64,000 nucleotides of DNA from Mesocricetibacter intestinalis (GTDB lineage Bacteria; Pseudomonadota; Gammaproteobacteria; Enterobacterales; Pasteurellaceae). Made by a program: the position numbers and the translations under genes. The DNA lies in assembly GCF_004363295.1 (NCBI RefSeq), contig NZ_SNYQ01000007.1:1-64000 (forward strand), written 5' to 3'. Below the pieces are notes generated by a model. That model searched no databases. It was not told the origin of the DNA and saw only the letters and a list, made by a program, of their open reading frames with translations. Of this stretch, positions 1 through 10,400 are shown piece by piece (position 1 is the first letter of the stretch; the number at the start of each line of letters is the position of its first letter).

Positions 1-24
1 TACATTTTTTACGTTCATAAGTCA

Positions 25-71
25 AAAAAGAGGGTTAAAGCCTTTTACTATATGGCTTTAACCCTCTTTTT
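25..71. terminator. Bidirectional intrinsic terminator
   Basis: An 18-bp perfect inverted repeat (25-42 with 54-71, 11-nt loop) whose outer pairs are A/T runs, so each strand ends in a U tract. It lies beyond the 3' end of gyrA and probably separates it from a gene to the left of the window. Confidence 0.75.
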
Positions 72-123
72 ACCAACACTTTTGTCCATTATGCCTTTTT
101 TTACCGAGTAGGAAATGCTAAAT

Positions 124-151
124 ATAAAGCCTGTTATATAACAGGCTTTAT
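124..151 (-). terminator. gyrA 3' hairpin
   Basis: A 12-bp perfect stem (124-135 with 140-151) with a 4-nt ATAT loop, 28 nt beyond the gyrA stop. The U tract on the minus strand is short, so it may work as a 3' stabiliser ahead of the stronger hairpin at 25-71. Confidence 0.5.
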
Positions 152-178
152 TGCAGAGAGGCTAATTAATCCTCGGCT

Positions 179-2833
179 TTAGGCTTCATTTTCCGCTGCG
201 GCGTTTTCTTCGCCCTCTTCCTCATCAACCTCGCAAATTCGCTCCAGGCTGACCAGTTGTTCGTTTTCCGCCGTACGAATTAAACGTACCCCCTGGGTAT
301 TACGGCCGACGATACCCACTTCGCTAACGCGGGTACGTACCAAGGTACCGGCGTCGGTAATCAGCATAATCTGATCGCTTTCCTCAACCTGAGCGGCGGC
401 GACCACTTTACCGTTGCGTTCGCTGACTTTAATCGAGATAACCCCTTTGGTATTACGAGATTTCACCGGATATTCCGTCAATGCGGTACGCTTACCATAA
501 CCGTTTTGAGTGGCGGTCAGAATTTCACCTTCATTTTTCGGAATCACTAAAGAAACCACTTTATCGATATTCAGATCCAGATTTTCTTCCGTATTCTCAT
601 CGGAAGCTTCTTCCGTATCCGGGAGGTTTTCCTCTTCTGCGAAATCATTGCTAAGTGCCAGTTTAATTCCGCGCACGCCGGTAGCGGTACGTCCCATGGC
701 TCTTACCGCATTTTCATTAAAGCGTACCACCCGCCCTTGTGCCGAGAACAGCATAATTTCATTGTTACCGTCGGTAATATCTACGCCTATCAGTTCGTCC
801 TCTTCGCGCAGATTCACGGCGATAATACCGTTTGCCCGCGGACGGCTGAATTCCGTTAGCGCGGTTTTCTTCACAATACCGCCCGCCGTCGCCATTAATA
901 CGAATTTATCTTCATCATAGGCGGCTACCGGCAGAATTGCGGTAATGCGTTCATTTTCCTCTAACGGCAGGATATTCACGATAGGGCGACCGCGTGAGCC
1001 GCGGCTTGCCTGCGGCAGTTGATAGACTTTCAGCCAATACAGACGCCCGCGACTGGAGAAACAGAGAATGGTGTCATGGGTGTTAGCGACCAACAAACGC
1101 TCGATAAAGTCTTCTTCCTTCATCTTAGTGGCGGATTTCCCTTTTCCGCCGCGGCGTTGGGCTTCATAATCGGTAATCGGCTGGTATTTGACATAGCCCT
1201 CGTGCGAGAGGGTTACCACCACATCTTCCTGAGCGATTAAATCTTCCAGATTGATATCGCCGGAAGCGGCGGTAATCTCGGTACGGCGTGCATCGTTAAA
1301 GTTGGCTTTTACCAGTTCCAGTTCTTCGCGGATAACTTCGCGCAGGCGCTCCGCACTGGTCAGAATATGCAACAGTTCGCCGATTTGCACCAGAATATCT
1401 TTATATTCTTCAACAATTTTTTCATGTTCCAACCCGGTTAAACGGTGCAGGCGCAATTCCAGAATAGCGCGTGCCTGTGCGTCGGAAAGATAGTACAGAC
1501 CCTCGCGCACACCGCATTCCGGCGGTAAGTCTTCCGGCCGCGAGGCGTCCACTCCGGCGGCTTCCAGCATAGGCGCCACATTACCCAGTTGCCATGCCTG
1601 CGCCAGCAATCCTTCGCGTGCCTCTTCCGCGGTTTTGGACGCGCGGATAAGGTTAATTACCGGGTCAATATTGGCCAAGGCGATGGCCAGACCTTCTAAA
1701 ATATGGGCGCGCTCGCGAGCTTTACGTAATTCAAATACGGTGCGGCGGGTAACCACTTCGCGCCGATGTTTAACAAAGGCCTCGATAATCTGTTTTAAAT
1801 TGAATAATTTCGGTTGACCGTGATCCAGCGCAACCATATTAATACCGAAAGTAACCTGCATCTGGGTTAGGGCGTACAGGTGATTGAGTACCACTTCCGC
1901 TACCGCATCGCGTTTAATATCGATTTCAAGGCGAATCCCTTCCTTGTTGGAAAGATCTAAAACGCCAGCGATGCCTTCGATTTTTTTATCCCGTACCAGT
2001 TCCCCGATTTTTTCCACCAGTTTGGCTTTATTTACCTGATAAGGAATCTCGGTAATAATAATTTGCTCGCGCCCTTTATCGTTGGTTTCGATAACCGCTT
2101 TAGCGCGTACATATACTTTACCGCGTCCGGTTTTATAGGCTTCTTCAATACCGCGGCGGCCGTTGATTAAGGCGGCGGTCGGAAAATCAGGGCCCGGAAT
2201 AAAGCGCATTAACTCATCGATACCGATATCTTCGTTATCAATATAAGCCAGACAGCCGTCCATCACCTCTCCCAGGTTGTGCGGCGGAATATTGGTGGCC
2301 ATACCGACCGCAATCCCGGAAGAACCGTTAACCAGCAGAGCGGGAATTTTAGTCGGCAGAACGTCCGGAATCAGTTCCTTACCGTCGTAGTTCGGGGAAA
2401 AATCGACGGTTTCTTTGTCCAGATCCGTTAATAATTCCTGGGTAATTTTTTGCATCCGCACTTCGGTGTAACGCATCGCCGCCGGCGCATCGCCGTCGAT
2501 GGAACCGAAGTTACCCTGACCGTCCACCAGCATATAGCGCAGTGAAAAAGGCTGCGCCATACGCACGATGGTGTCATATACCGCACTGTCGCCGTGAGGG
2601 TGATATTTACCTATTACATCACCGACCACACGGGCGGATTTTACATAAGCCTTATTATATGTGTTTCCGCTTTGATCCATGGAAAACAGTACGCGGCGGT
2701 GAACGGGTTTTAAACCGTCCCGCACATCGGGTAAGGCACGTCCGACGATAACGGACATGGCATAATCCAGGTATGAGGATTTCAATTCTTCTTCAATACT
2801 GACGGGGGTAATATCTTGGACTAATTCGGCCAT
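179..2833 (-). CDS. gyrA: DNA gyrase subunit A
   Basis: Breaks and rejoins DNA in the A2B2 gyrase that introduces negative supercoils. The protein is 884 aa, close to the E. coli length. The start [17 protein letters not shown] is typical of gamma-proteobacterial GyrA. Catalytic Tyr122 lies in AAMRYTE. The quinolone-resistance region [10 protein letters not shown] keeps Ser83 and Asp87, the residues of susceptible strains. The GyrA box QRRGGKG is present around residue 560, followed by the beta-pinwheel repeats and an acidic tail (EVDEEEGEE) typical of autoinhibited gyrases. It is a single gene with its own 3' hairpins, and nothing in it looks altered. Confidence 0.98.
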   Translation of the reverse strand: MAELVQDITPVSIEEELKSSYLDYAMSVIVGRALPDVRDGLKPVHRRVLFSMDQSGNTYNKAYVKSARVVGDVIGKYHPHGDSAVYDTIVRMAQPFSLRYMLVDGQGNFGSIDGDAPAAMRYTEVRMQKITQELLTDLDKETVDFSPNYDGKELIPDVLPTKIPALLVNGSSGIAVGMATNIPPHNLGEVMDGCLAYIDNEDIGIDELMRFIPGPDFPTAALINGRRGIEEAYKTGRGKVYVRAKAVIETNDKGREQIIITEIPYQVNKAKLVEKIGELVRDKKIEGIAGVLDLSNKEGIRLEIDIKRDAVAEVVLNHLYALTQMQVTFGINMVALDHGQPKLFNLKQIIEAFVKHRREVVTRRTVFELRKARERAHILEGLAIALANIDPVINLIRASKTAEEAREGLLAQAWQLGNVAPMLEAAGVDASRPEDLPPECGVREGLYYLSDAQARAILELRLHRLTGLEHEKIVEEYKDILVQIGELLHILTSAERLREVIREELELVKANFNDARRTEITAASGDINLEDLIAQEDVVVTLSHEGYVKYQPITDYEAQRRGGKGKSATKMKEEDFIERLLVANTHDTILCFSSRGRLYWLKVYQLPQASRGSRGRPIVNILPLEENERITAILPVAAYDEDKFVLMATAGGIVKKTALTEFSRPRANGIIAVNLREEDELIGVDITDGNNEIMLFSAQGRVVRFNENAVRAMGRTATGVRGIKLALSNDFAEEENLPDTEEASDENTEENLDLNIDKVVSLVIPKNEGEILTATQNGYGKRTALTEYPVKSRNTKGVISIKVSERNGKVVAAAQVEESDQIMLITDAGTLVRTRVSEVGIVGRNTQGVRLIRTAENEQLVSLERICEVDEEEGEENAAAENEA

Positions 2834-2970
2834 TTAAATTTCCTGATTTCCTTATAAAAAACTGCTCGGATTATAGCATAAAAACTGAATATCCCCTAGG
2901 GAATATTGGTCGGCGGCAGCATTATCGGCGGTAATGGAAATAGGGAAGCGACAACGCGACTAAAGGGCAA

Positions 2971-2979
2971 AAGTGCGGT
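2971..2979 (+). repeat. DNA uptake signal sequence
   Basis: Exact 9-mer AAGTGCGGT in the gyrA-fur spacer (2834-3082), followed by an A-rich stretch as in extended uptake signals. Nothing else was recognised in this spacer apart from the fur terminator. Confidence 0.85.
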
Positions 2980-3047
2980 CAAAAACGCCGGAGTTTTTTA
3001 TCGGCTAAGGGAGCGGGGATAACAGACGCTACGGAAACGGACGGCAA

Positions 3048-3075
3048 TAAAAAAGCTATCCGGCGGGATAGCTTT
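3048..3075 (-). terminator. fur operon terminator
   Basis: A 10-bp perfect stem (3052-3061 with 3066-3075), GGCG loop, followed on the minus strand by a run of U. It lies just after the fur stop codon. Confidence 0.85.
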
Positions 3076-3082
3076 GCAGAAC

Positions 3083-3523
3083 CTATTTCTTATCTTTTTC
3101 CGTACAATGGGCGATGTCTTCGCACTTACCGTACAGATACAGGCTGTGTGAAGCCAGTTTTATACCATGTTCACGGCTGATTTCACGCTGGCGTTTTTCG
3201 ATGATATCGTCATTGAATTCAAAGACTTTACCGCAGTCCACACAGATAATATGATCATGATGTTCGCTCGGCGCTAACTCAAATACCGATTTATTGCCTT
3301 CGAAATTATGGCGGATCAGAATATGCGCTTCATCAAACTGATTGAGTACGCGGTATACGGTGGCAAGCCCGATTTCTTCACCTTTTTCCAGCAACATTTT
3401 ATAAATATCCTCGGCAGAGAAATGCTGCATTTTGTGTTCCTGCATCAATGCCAATATGGTCAAGCGCGGTTCGGTGATCTTTAAGCCGGCTTTTTTCAGC
3501 AACTTAATATTTTCTTCGGACAT
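3083..3523 (-). CDS. fur: Ferric uptake regulator Fur
   Basis: Fe(II)-dependent repressor of iron-uptake genes, 146 aa, the usual length. Residues 1-80 form the winged helix (LATVYRVLNQF is the recognition region). HHDHIICVDCGK (88-99) supplies metal ligands, with the CxxC zinc pair at Cys94/Cys97, and a second Cys pair (134 and 140) is near the C-terminus. It lies 16 nt after fldA and is last in ybfE-fldA-fur, the same order as in E. coli. The Fur-box palindrome at 4404-4430 upstream of ybfE suggests autoregulation of the whole operon. A canonical terminator follows. Confidence 0.97.
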   Translation of the reverse strand: MSEENIKLLKKAGLKITEPRLTILALMQEHKMQHFSAEDIYKMLLEKGEEIGLATVYRVLNQFDEAHILIRHNFEGNKSVFELAPSEHHDHIICVDCGKVFEFNDDIIEKRQREISREHGIKLASHSLYLYGKCEDIAHCTEKDKK

Positions 3524-3539
3524 ATTTTTTCTCCCCGTA

Positions 3540-4064
3540 TTAAGCCAGTTCGGCTAAACACATTTCATCATAAACTTGTTTGACCCATTTATTCACGCGT
3601 TCGGCAGTCAGTTCGGGTTGGCGGTCTTCGTCGATACAGAGCCCGACGAAAGTCTTGTCGTCTATTAAGGCGCGCGAAGATTCAAAATTATAGCCTTCCG
3701 TCGGCCAGTTACCGACGATAATCGCACCATGGGGTTCGATAATATCGCGCACCGTACCCATGGCATCGCAGAAGTAATCGGCATAATCCTCCTGATCGCC
3801 GCAACCGAAGATAGCGACCAGTTTATCGCTGAAATCGATTTCTTCTAGGGTTGGGAAAAAGTCATCCCAATCGCATTGCGCTTCGCCGTAATACCAGGTG
3901 GGGATACCAATCATTAAGAAATCATAAGCTTCGATATCTTCTTTACTGCTTTTGGCAATGTCGCGGATATCCACCAGTTCGCTGCCTAATTGCTTTTGAA
4001 TCATTTTGGCAATATTTTCCGTATTGCCTGTGTCACTACCGTAAAATAAACCGACAATAGCCAT
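3540..4064 (-). CDS. fldA: Flavodoxin 1
   Basis: FMN-binding low-potential electron carrier, 174 aa (long-chain type). The phosphate loop SDTGNT is at residues 10-15, with WYYGEAQCDWDDF and GCGDQEDYADYFCDA, the two isoalloxazine-flanking loops, following. In this family flavodoxin reduces partners such as pyruvate formate-lyase activating enzyme, ribonucleotide reductase activase and IspG/IspH. The gene sits between ybfE (18 nt upstream) and fur (16 nt downstream), so it is probably iron-responsive through the Fur box ahead of ybfE. Confidence 0.96.
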   Translation of the reverse strand: MAIVGLFYGSDTGNTENIAKMIQKQLGSELVDIRDIAKSSKEDIEAYDFLMIGIPTWYYGEAQCDWDDFFPTLEEIDFSDKLVAIFGCGDQEDYADYFCDAMGTVRDIIEPHGAIIVGNWPTEGYNFESSRALIDDKTFVGLCIDEDRQPELTAERVNKWVKQVYDEMCLAELA

Positions 4065-4082
4065 TTGTTTTTTTACCTATTC

Positions 4083-4367
4083 TTATTTGTTGTTCTGAGT
4101 ATTGAAATAATTTTGCAGAATACTTTCGATCATTTCCGCTCTGTTGATATTTTTTTTGCCCGCTTCTTCTTCTAGGCGTTGAACCAGACTGGTATGCAGT
4201 TTCAGTTCGACGCGCTTTAATCCGCTCGACCGATCCCGTTTTAACTGATTGCGCTTGTTAATCCGGATTTGTTGTTCGCGCGGCAGCGGATTTGTTTTCG
4301 GGCGTCCGACCTTCGGAATATCATGGAACAGATCCAAAGTAATGCAATCCGCATCTTGTTTTGCCAT
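4083..4367 (-). CDS. ybfE: YbfE-family small protein, ribbon-helix-helix-like
   Basis: A 94-aa basic protein occupying the position of E. coli ybfE (annotated there as LexA-regulated) between ybfF and fldA. Residues 51-89 read as a beta strand (KRVELKLH) followed by two helices (SLVQRLEEEAG and NRAEMIESILQNYF), the layout of a ribbon-helix-helix DNA-binding domain. The N-terminal half is Lys/Arg-rich and probably flexible. The molecular function is unknown in the family, and DNA binding is my inference from the fold pattern. It is first in the ybfE-fldA-fur operon, downstream of a Fur-box palindrome and a weak LexA-like CTG-N10-CAG element. Confidence 0.85.
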   Translation of the reverse strand: MAKQDADCITLDLFHDIPKVGRPKTNPLPREQQIRINKRNQLKRDRSSGLKRVELKLHTSLVQRLEEEAGKKNINRAEMIESILQNYFNTQNNK

Positions 4368-4378
4368 GGTTAAATTCG

Positions 4379-4394
4379 CTGAAATACAAGCCAG
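4379..4394. promoter_or_regulatory. Possible LexA box upstream of ybfE
   Basis: CTG-N10-CAG with the exact SOS-box spacing, 12 nt before the ybfE start. The flanking positions deviate (CTGA...CCAG rather than CTGT...ACAG), so it is a weak candidate. It is noted mainly because YbfE is LexA-regulated in E. coli. Confidence 0.3.
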
Positions 4395-4403
4395 AGAAGC
4401 GAT

Positions 4404-4430
4404 AAATCATTCTCAAGATGAGAATGATTT
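4404..4430. promoter_or_regulatory. Fur box upstream of ybfE-fldA-fur
   Basis: A perfect palindrome with 12-bp arms (AAATCATTCTCA / TGAGAATGATTT) around a 3-nt centre. It fits overlapping 7-1-7 Fur motifs (TGATAATnATTATCA), for example TGAGAAT-G-ATTTTCT. It lies 37-63 nt ahead of the ybfE start, where a promoter would be. Confidence 0.75.
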
Positions 4431-4488
4431 TCTTCTTTGCTAAATATTGCGAACTATAGCACACTTGCAAGCCGATTTAAACAGAGAA

Positions 4489-5274
4489 TTACGGCTGTTC
4501 CAAAAAGCGCCGGGTTACTCGAGCGACGATTTCCGGTTTCTGGGCGTGAATCCAATGGCCGGCACCGTTCACGGTAAAGGCGCTGGCCTGTGGGAACTGC
4601 GTCAGTACGGCATCGGTATGAGCCGGCTGAATGTAGTCGGATAGCCCGCCTTTGATAAACAGGGTCGGTTTGTTAAAGCGGCATTCGTGCCAGCCCATTA
4701 AGCGGGGGTAGTTGCGATGTAGTGCGCTGAGGTTGAAACGGAAACATTCCGGCATTTGCGGATCAAAGGATTTCAGCATAAACAGACGTATGCTTTGTTC
4801 GTCGATATATTGCGCCAACAGCTCATCGGCCTGACGACGATCCTCGGGACGAGCCTGTCGTACGGCGAATAGGCCTTCGAATACGCCGTCATGTCCGTGA
4901 TTATCATATATCACAGGCGCTATATCGATAACCACCAGTTTCTCAAGCAGTTGCGGATAAGCGGCGGCAAAGCTCATAGCGGTTTTTCCTCCCATGGAAT
5001 GACCGATGAGTATCAAGCGTTCTAAATTCAGATGCTCGAACAGGTTGAGTAAATCTCCGTTCATGAGGTGATAGTCCATATCCTCACTGTGGAAGCTATG
5101 ACCGTGATTGCGCAGATCAACCCGCAGAATAGAATAATCCCGAGCAAAATGGCGGGCGATAACGCCGAGATTATTCATATCACCGAACAGACCATGTAAA
5201 AAAACCAGAACCGGCGCGGTAGTTTTTTGTTTTAATTGATGAAATTGATAGCTGAGTAAATTTGGCGCGTGCAT
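4489..5274 (-). CDS. ybfF: Alpha/beta-hydrolase YbfF-type esterase
   Basis: Alpha/beta-hydrolase, about 261 aa, matching E. coli YbfF (an acyl-CoA/short-chain esterase) throughout. Visible features are the oxyanion loop FLHGLFGDMNNLG, the nucleophile elbow GHSMGG, and the catalytic histidine in GAGHWIHAQKP near the C-terminus. The frame is also open to a TTG nine nucleotides upstream; the ATG giving MHAPNLLS was preferred. It is divergent from seqA and upstream of ybfE-fldA-fur, with a 120-nt gap holding the Fur box. The physiological substrate is not known. Confidence 0.9.
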   Translation of the reverse strand: MHAPNLLSYQFHQLKQKTTAPVLVFLHGLFGDMNNLGVIARHFARDYSILRVDLRNHGHSFHSEDMDYHLMNGDLLNLFEHLNLERLILIGHSMGGKTAMSFAAAYPQLLEKLVVIDIAPVIYDNHGHDGVFEGLFAVRQARPEDRRQADELLAQYIDEQSIRLFMLKSFDPQMPECFRFNLSALHRNYPRLMGWHECRFNKPTLFIKGGLSDYIQPAHTDAVLTQFPQASAFTVNGAGHWIHAQKPEIVARVTRRFLEQP

Positions 5275-5358
5275 TATTTTCAATGGAGTATTTGTAAATA
5301 AATGGTTATAATGTGCAAAATCTTGTTAGGGATCAAGTTATTTATTGGCAGGAATAAA

Positions 5359-6006
5359 ATGAAAATTATCGAAGTAGATGAAGAACTTTATCAGTATATT
5401 GCCGGAAAAACCCAATCCATCGGTGAAAGTGCGTCGGATATTTTACGTCGCCTGCTTAATTTACCTTCTTCCGGCGTGAGTTCCAATTCCCTTGATTTTA
5501 ATCCCGAAGCTCGTGCCGCCGATGCTGCAGCGGAAGAAAAACGCCCTGAGCATTCCGGCGATTTTTCCGCCCGAGGGATAGCGCCCGCCGTCTCAAGCCC
5601 AGCAAAACCTGCGGCAAAGAAACAACCTCAGCAAGCTATTCAACAAACGGTAACAAAGTTGCGAGCTGTGCTGGATTCGGAGGCTTTCCGCCAGGAAACC
5701 AAAGCGGTGGTGCGTTTTTTAAGTATTTTGACCGCATTGTACCGAACAAACCCGGAAAGTTTTGCCTTAGCCACCGAAACCGAAAGCGTACAGGGACGGA
5801 CAAGGGTGTATTTTGCCCGCGATGAAGCCGTATTACTGGCCGCCGGCAATCACACCAAACCTAAGCAGATCCCCGACACCCCTTATTGGGTGATCACTAA
5901 TACCAACAGCGGACGTAAAATGATTATGCTGGAAGGCGTGATGCGTGAAATGCACCTGCCGGAAAGCCTAATTGATGAGGTTAGAGTTTATTTTGTCGCC
6001 GCTTAA
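5359..6006 (+). CDS. seqA: Replication negative modulator SeqA
   Basis: Binds hemimethylated GATC sites, sequesters new origins and organises newly replicated DNA. The N-terminal oligomerisation domain (MKIIEVDEELYQYIAG...SASDILRRLL) and the C-terminal DNA-binding domain with TPYWVITNTNSGRK are clear. At 215 aa it is about 30 residues longer than E. coli SeqA; the extra length is a low-complexity Ala/Pro/Lys linker around residues 45-95. The ATG at 5359 follows a GGCAGGA ribosome site and matches the family N-terminus; an upstream in-frame extension is not used. It is divergent from ybfF and directly precedes menE. Confidence 0.95.
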   Translation: MKIIEVDEELYQYIAGKTQSIGESASDILRRLLNLPSSGVSSNSLDFNPEARAADAAAEEKRPEHSGDFSARGIAPAVSSPAKPAAKKQPQQAIQQTVTKLRAVLDSEAFRQETKAVVRFLSILTALYRTNPESFALATETESVQGRTRVYFARDEAVLLAAGNHTKPKQIPDTPYWVITNTNSGRKMIMLEGVMREMHLPESLIDEVRVYFVAA

Positions 6007-6025
6007 TCATGCCTCCGGGGAGGAG

Positions 6026-7438
6026 ATGTTCGCCTGGCAAGTCTATGCGGCTTCTCCCGCCCTAAAAGATAAAATCGCCTTGCGGGATCATTCGCAGGGC
6101 GATGTTTTTAGCTGGGCGGAGTTGGCGCTTAGTATCGGACAATGTGCCGAGGGGTTAACGGCACAGGGGCTAAAACCCGGGCAGGGATTGGCGCTGTGCG
6201 GTAAAAACAGCTTTGATTTACTTTGCCATTATCTGGCGGGGTTGCAGTTAGGTGCCCGGGTATTGGGGATAAATCCCGCCTTTACTCCGCAGAAAAGACA
6301 GGAATTATGTGCGCGCAACCATATTTCGCTCTGTATTTTATTTGAACCTCCGCTGGCGGAGGGCGTAGCGGCAGGGCAAAAAAAAATTGAAAAAAAACAC
6401 CGCTCTTTTCCTCTTGCAACAGAATATATTGCATCGGATCTTCCCTTATCTCCCTATACCCTGACCTTAACTTCCGGTTCGACCGGTTTGCCCAAGGCGG
6501 TTGTACATGATATCGCCGCCCATTTTGCCAATGCTCGGGGAGTATGCGAACTGACCGAGTTCGGCAGCGGCAACAGCTGGCTGCTTTCTTTACCCCTATA
6601 TCATGTTTCTGGGCAGGGGATTGTATGGCGTTGGTTATATAGCGGCGCCGAGTTACACCTTGCCGCTGCGGATTTTTACGCTTCCGTGGCGCGGGCAACC
6701 CATGTATCCTTGGTACCTACACAATTGAGCCGCTTTCTCGCTTATTTGGCCGAAAAGGGCAAACAGAATGTGAATACCCGCCACATCCTGTTGGGCGGTA
6801 GTCAGATTCCGCTCGCACTGACTCAGGAATTAGCGCATTGGGGAATTTGTTCCTATTCGGGTTACGGCATGACGGAAATGGCCTCTACGGTTTTCGCCAA
6901 GAAAAGCGACGGAAGTAAAGGCGTCGGTCAGGCCTTAAACCAACGCGAATATCTTTTAGTCGGGGAAGAACTCTGGTTGCGGGGGGCCGGGCTGGCAAAG
7001 GGTTATTGGCAACAAGGAACTATCGTTCCCCTAACTAATGAGCAGGGTTGGCTGCAAACCAAGGATAAGGCCCGTTGGGTAAAGGGGGAACTGGAAATTC
7101 TGGGGCGCCTGGACAATATGTTTATTTCCGGCGGAGAAAATATTCAACCGGAAGAAATCGAAGGGATTATTCAGCAATTCGGCGGGGTAAAACAGGTGTT
7201 CGTGCTGCCCAAAAATGATCCGGAATACGGTCAGCGCCCGGTGGCTCTCATTGCCTTCGAAACTCGTTTTGATATGGAACAAGTGAATAAATTAAAGCTT
7301 TGGTTGTCTGATAAAATTGAGAAATACAAACAGCCCGTAGCATATTTTCCGCTGCACAGCGAGAAATTGCAGGAGGGGGCGATTAAAATCTCAAGACAAC
7401 GTCTTCAGGCAGAGTTAATTCAATTATTAGGAAAGTGA
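6026..7438 (+). CDS. menE: o-Succinylbenzoate-CoA ligase
   Basis: Adenylates o-succinylbenzoate and joins it to CoA in menaquinone synthesis, which this facultative anaerobe needs for fumarate respiration. It is an ANL-family enzyme with the P-loop LTLTSGSTGLPK, the A5 motif GYGMTEMAST, the hinge LGRLDNMFISGGENIQPEE and the C-terminal lysine region GAIKISRQ. The start is uncertain: ATG 6026 matches the E. coli N-terminus and follows GGGGAGG closely, while an in-frame ATG at 5975 would overlap seqA. Two A tracts (A9 and A8, about 6378-6397) sit in a variable insert. mscK follows within 5 nt. Confidence 0.93.
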   Translation: MFAWQVYAASPALKDKIALRDHSQGDVFSWAELALSIGQCAEGLTAQGLKPGQGLALCGKNSFDLLCHYLAGLQLGARVLGINPAFTPQKRQELCARNHISLCILFEPPLAEGVAAGQKKIEKKHRSFPLATEYIASDLPLSPYTLTLTSGSTGLPKAVVHDIAAHFANARGVCELTEFGSGNSWLLSLPLYHVSGQGIVWRWLYSGAELHLAAADFYASVARATHVSLVPTQLSRFLAYLAEKGKQNVNTRHILLGGSQIPLALTQELAHWGICSYSGYGMTEMASTVFAKKSDGSKGVGQALNQREYLLVGEELWLRGAGLAKGYWQQGTIVPLTNEQGWLQTKDKARWVKGELEILGRLDNMFISGGENIQPEEIEGIIQQFGGVKQVFVLPKNDPEYGQRPVALIAFETRFDMEQVNKLKLWLSDKIEKYKQPVAYFPLHSEKLQEGAIKISRQRLQAELIQLLGK

Positions 7439-7442
7439 TAAC

Positions 7443-10400
7443 ATGATGAAATTTCGCCATTTTTGCCTATTAGGCTTACTTTTCGGAATAACGGCGACGG
7501 GATTTGCGGCGGAGTTGCCGAGCGAGAAGGATATTCAAAAACAGATTGACAGCTTAAAGCAGGACAGCGCTAATGCGGAGAAGAATAAAGGCGCCTTACA
7601 GGAGTTGGAACAAACTCTGGATCTGCTTAAACAGGTCGAGCAGCAGAAAAACGAAAATGATAAGCTGCGTCAGCAAATAGATACCTCGGCAAAGGTGCTG
7701 GCGGCGAGTAAAGCGAATATTGAAAAGCTGAAGACGGATAACAACGTTTTTTCCGATGATGCCCTGGCCAAACTCTCGTTATCCGAGTTACAGACAAGGG
7801 TGAGCGAGATTCAGAATTTGCAGCAGCAGAACCAGTCGGAACTCACCTCCCTTAATGCGGCGTTATCCGCTCAGAAAAGCGTACCTGAGCGGGCGCAGGC
7901 GGCATTAACTGAAAATTTGACCCAGAGCCAGCAAATTAATAATCGACTGTCGGCGGCGAATATTTCCGGCGGGCTTAAAGCTAAACTGGAAACCCAGCAA
8001 ACCCTGTTAGATTTACAGAACAGCTATTATCAGATTCAGCTTAATGGGAATGATGCGCTGACCGCCCTTTACAGCGCTCAGGTTGAAGAAAAAACACTGG
8101 AACAGCAAATTTTGCAAACCCGCCTGACACAGCTGCAAACGGTGATAAACTCGAAAAATTTACAGGAATCTCAGAATCAGCTGAAACAAGCGGCGGAATC
8201 TCAGCAGAAAAATACTAATACGGATACCAATCCGGTTATTTTGCGCGAATTGGATTTAAATACCAGACTCAGCGAAGAACTGCTCGAACAGACCCGAGCG
8301 CTGAATATGCTTTCTCAGGATAATTTACGCATCAAAAGCGTTCTGGATAATCTGCAACAGACTCAGCGTAATATAGAAGAACAGATCAGCGCCTTACAGG
8401 GAACCTTGGTATTGTCCCGTATTATTAATAAGCAGAAACAGTCCTTGCCGCAGGATCAGATGATTAAAGGGCTGTCAAAACAGATTGCGGATTTGCGGGT
8501 TAAAATTTTCGATATTACCGAATTGAGAGATCGTTCGACGGATACCTCCTCTTATATGACGGAGCTGGAAAAAAACGAAAAAACCACATTTACCGATAAG
8601 GAGCGGACACAGCTTAGCGGCATTATTCAGGAACGCAATAAAATTCTGTCGGATCTGATTAAACAGCTGAACAATCAGCTCAATTTATCCATTAACATCG
8701 AGCTGAATCAGCAACAGGTACAAACGATTAGCGACAGCTTACAGAATAAACTGAAACAGCAGAGTTTCTGGGTAAAAAGTAACGGCGCTATTGATGCGGA
8801 ATGGTTTAAAAACTTTTTTGCCCTTACCGGTATGCAGTTGCGCGATATCGGTAAAAAACTGGATTTTTCCAACTGGCGCGATAATATCGTTCCGGCCGCA
8901 TTGTTAATTACCTTGTTGCTTGCGCTGACCGCATTGATTTTGAAGAGAAAAGAAAAAATCAAACAGCGGCTGACCCGCCTGAATAATAAACTGAAAAGTG
9001 TCAATACCGACAGTCAATGGCATACTCCGGAAGCGATTTTCTGGACGCTGGCCCTTTGTTTGCCGAGCACTTTTATGTTTCTGACCGCATTTATTCTGGT
9101 TACTTATATCGGTTTCCAGGATCCGACGGAAGTTTGGCCTTGGGGCATGAAGATGGCGGGTTACTGGCTGTATTTCGCCTTTATGCTGGCGATGCTGCGT
9201 CCTAACGGTATTGCCTATCGCCATTTTAATATGCCGCCGAAAAGCAATGAAACTTTCCGTTCCATTTTAAAACGCTCCGCCTGGGTTATCGCCTTATTGC
9301 TCAATACCTCAATTTTCACCAATCTGGAAATGGGGGTTTCTTACGATGTGCTGGGCGAAACCATGACGATGATTGTACTGGCGATTACCGTCTTTATTGT
9401 GGCGCCGGCATTCCGACGGGCGATTTCCGATTATCAGCATGAAACCGATGCTCAGGGGGGCAGACGGCATTATATGCTTTATCTGGCGCGGGCCGTGTTA
9501 TTACTGGCGCCTATCGCGCTGATTATACTGATCGCTATGGGCTATTATTATACCTCGCTGGTGATTATCGAACATTTAATCGCAAGTTATTTCGCCATAG
9601 TTACCTGGATTGTGATCCGGAATACGGTATACCGCGGTTTTTCCGTAAGCGCCCGTCGTCTTGCCGCTCGGCGCTTGAAAGAAAAACGCGAATTGGCGTT
9701 GGCAAAAGCGGATAATGAACAACCGCGCACCGAGGAAGCGGCTTTTGAAGTACAGAATGACAGCCTGGCGGTGAGTGAAATTAAGAACCAGGTACTTAAA
9801 ATTACCGATTTCGTCCTTTGGATCGGCTTATTCGGGCTGCTCTATTGGGTATGGTCGGATCTTGTTACCGTTGCCTATTATCTGAACGGGGTAACCCTAT
9901 GGCAGCAATCGGTCGTAACAGAAGCGGGTACCGCACTGGAATCCATTACCTTGCTGAATCTGTTGGTCGCCGTTGCGATTGTCGCCGTTACCTATGTTTT
10001 GATCCGGAATATTGGCGGGTTACTGGAAACCTTGGTATTCTCCCATGTTAAATTATCGCAGGGAACGCCTTATACAGTCACGACCTTGCTGACTTATGCC
10101 ATTATCGCCGTCGGCGGCGCCTTTGCTTTTGCCACCCTGGGTATGTCTTGGTCGAAACTTCAGTGGCTATTTGCCGCACTTTCCGTCGGTCTCGGTTTCG
10201 GTATGCAGGAAATTTTCGCTAACTTCGTTTCCGGGATTATTATTCTGTTTGAGCGCCCGGTACGTATCGGCGACACCATTACCATCGGCCAGTTCAGCGG
10301 TACCGTATCGAAAATCCGGATTCGTGCCACAACCTTAGTGGATTTTGACGGCAAAGAAGTCATAGTACCGAATAAAGCCTTTGTAACCGAGCGTCTGGTC

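Noticed and set aside
510-920. Plus-strand open frame inside gyrA (136 codons), and similar shadows elsewhere
   Set aside because: Serine-rich translation typical of the reverse strand of a real gene, with no ribosome site or similarity.
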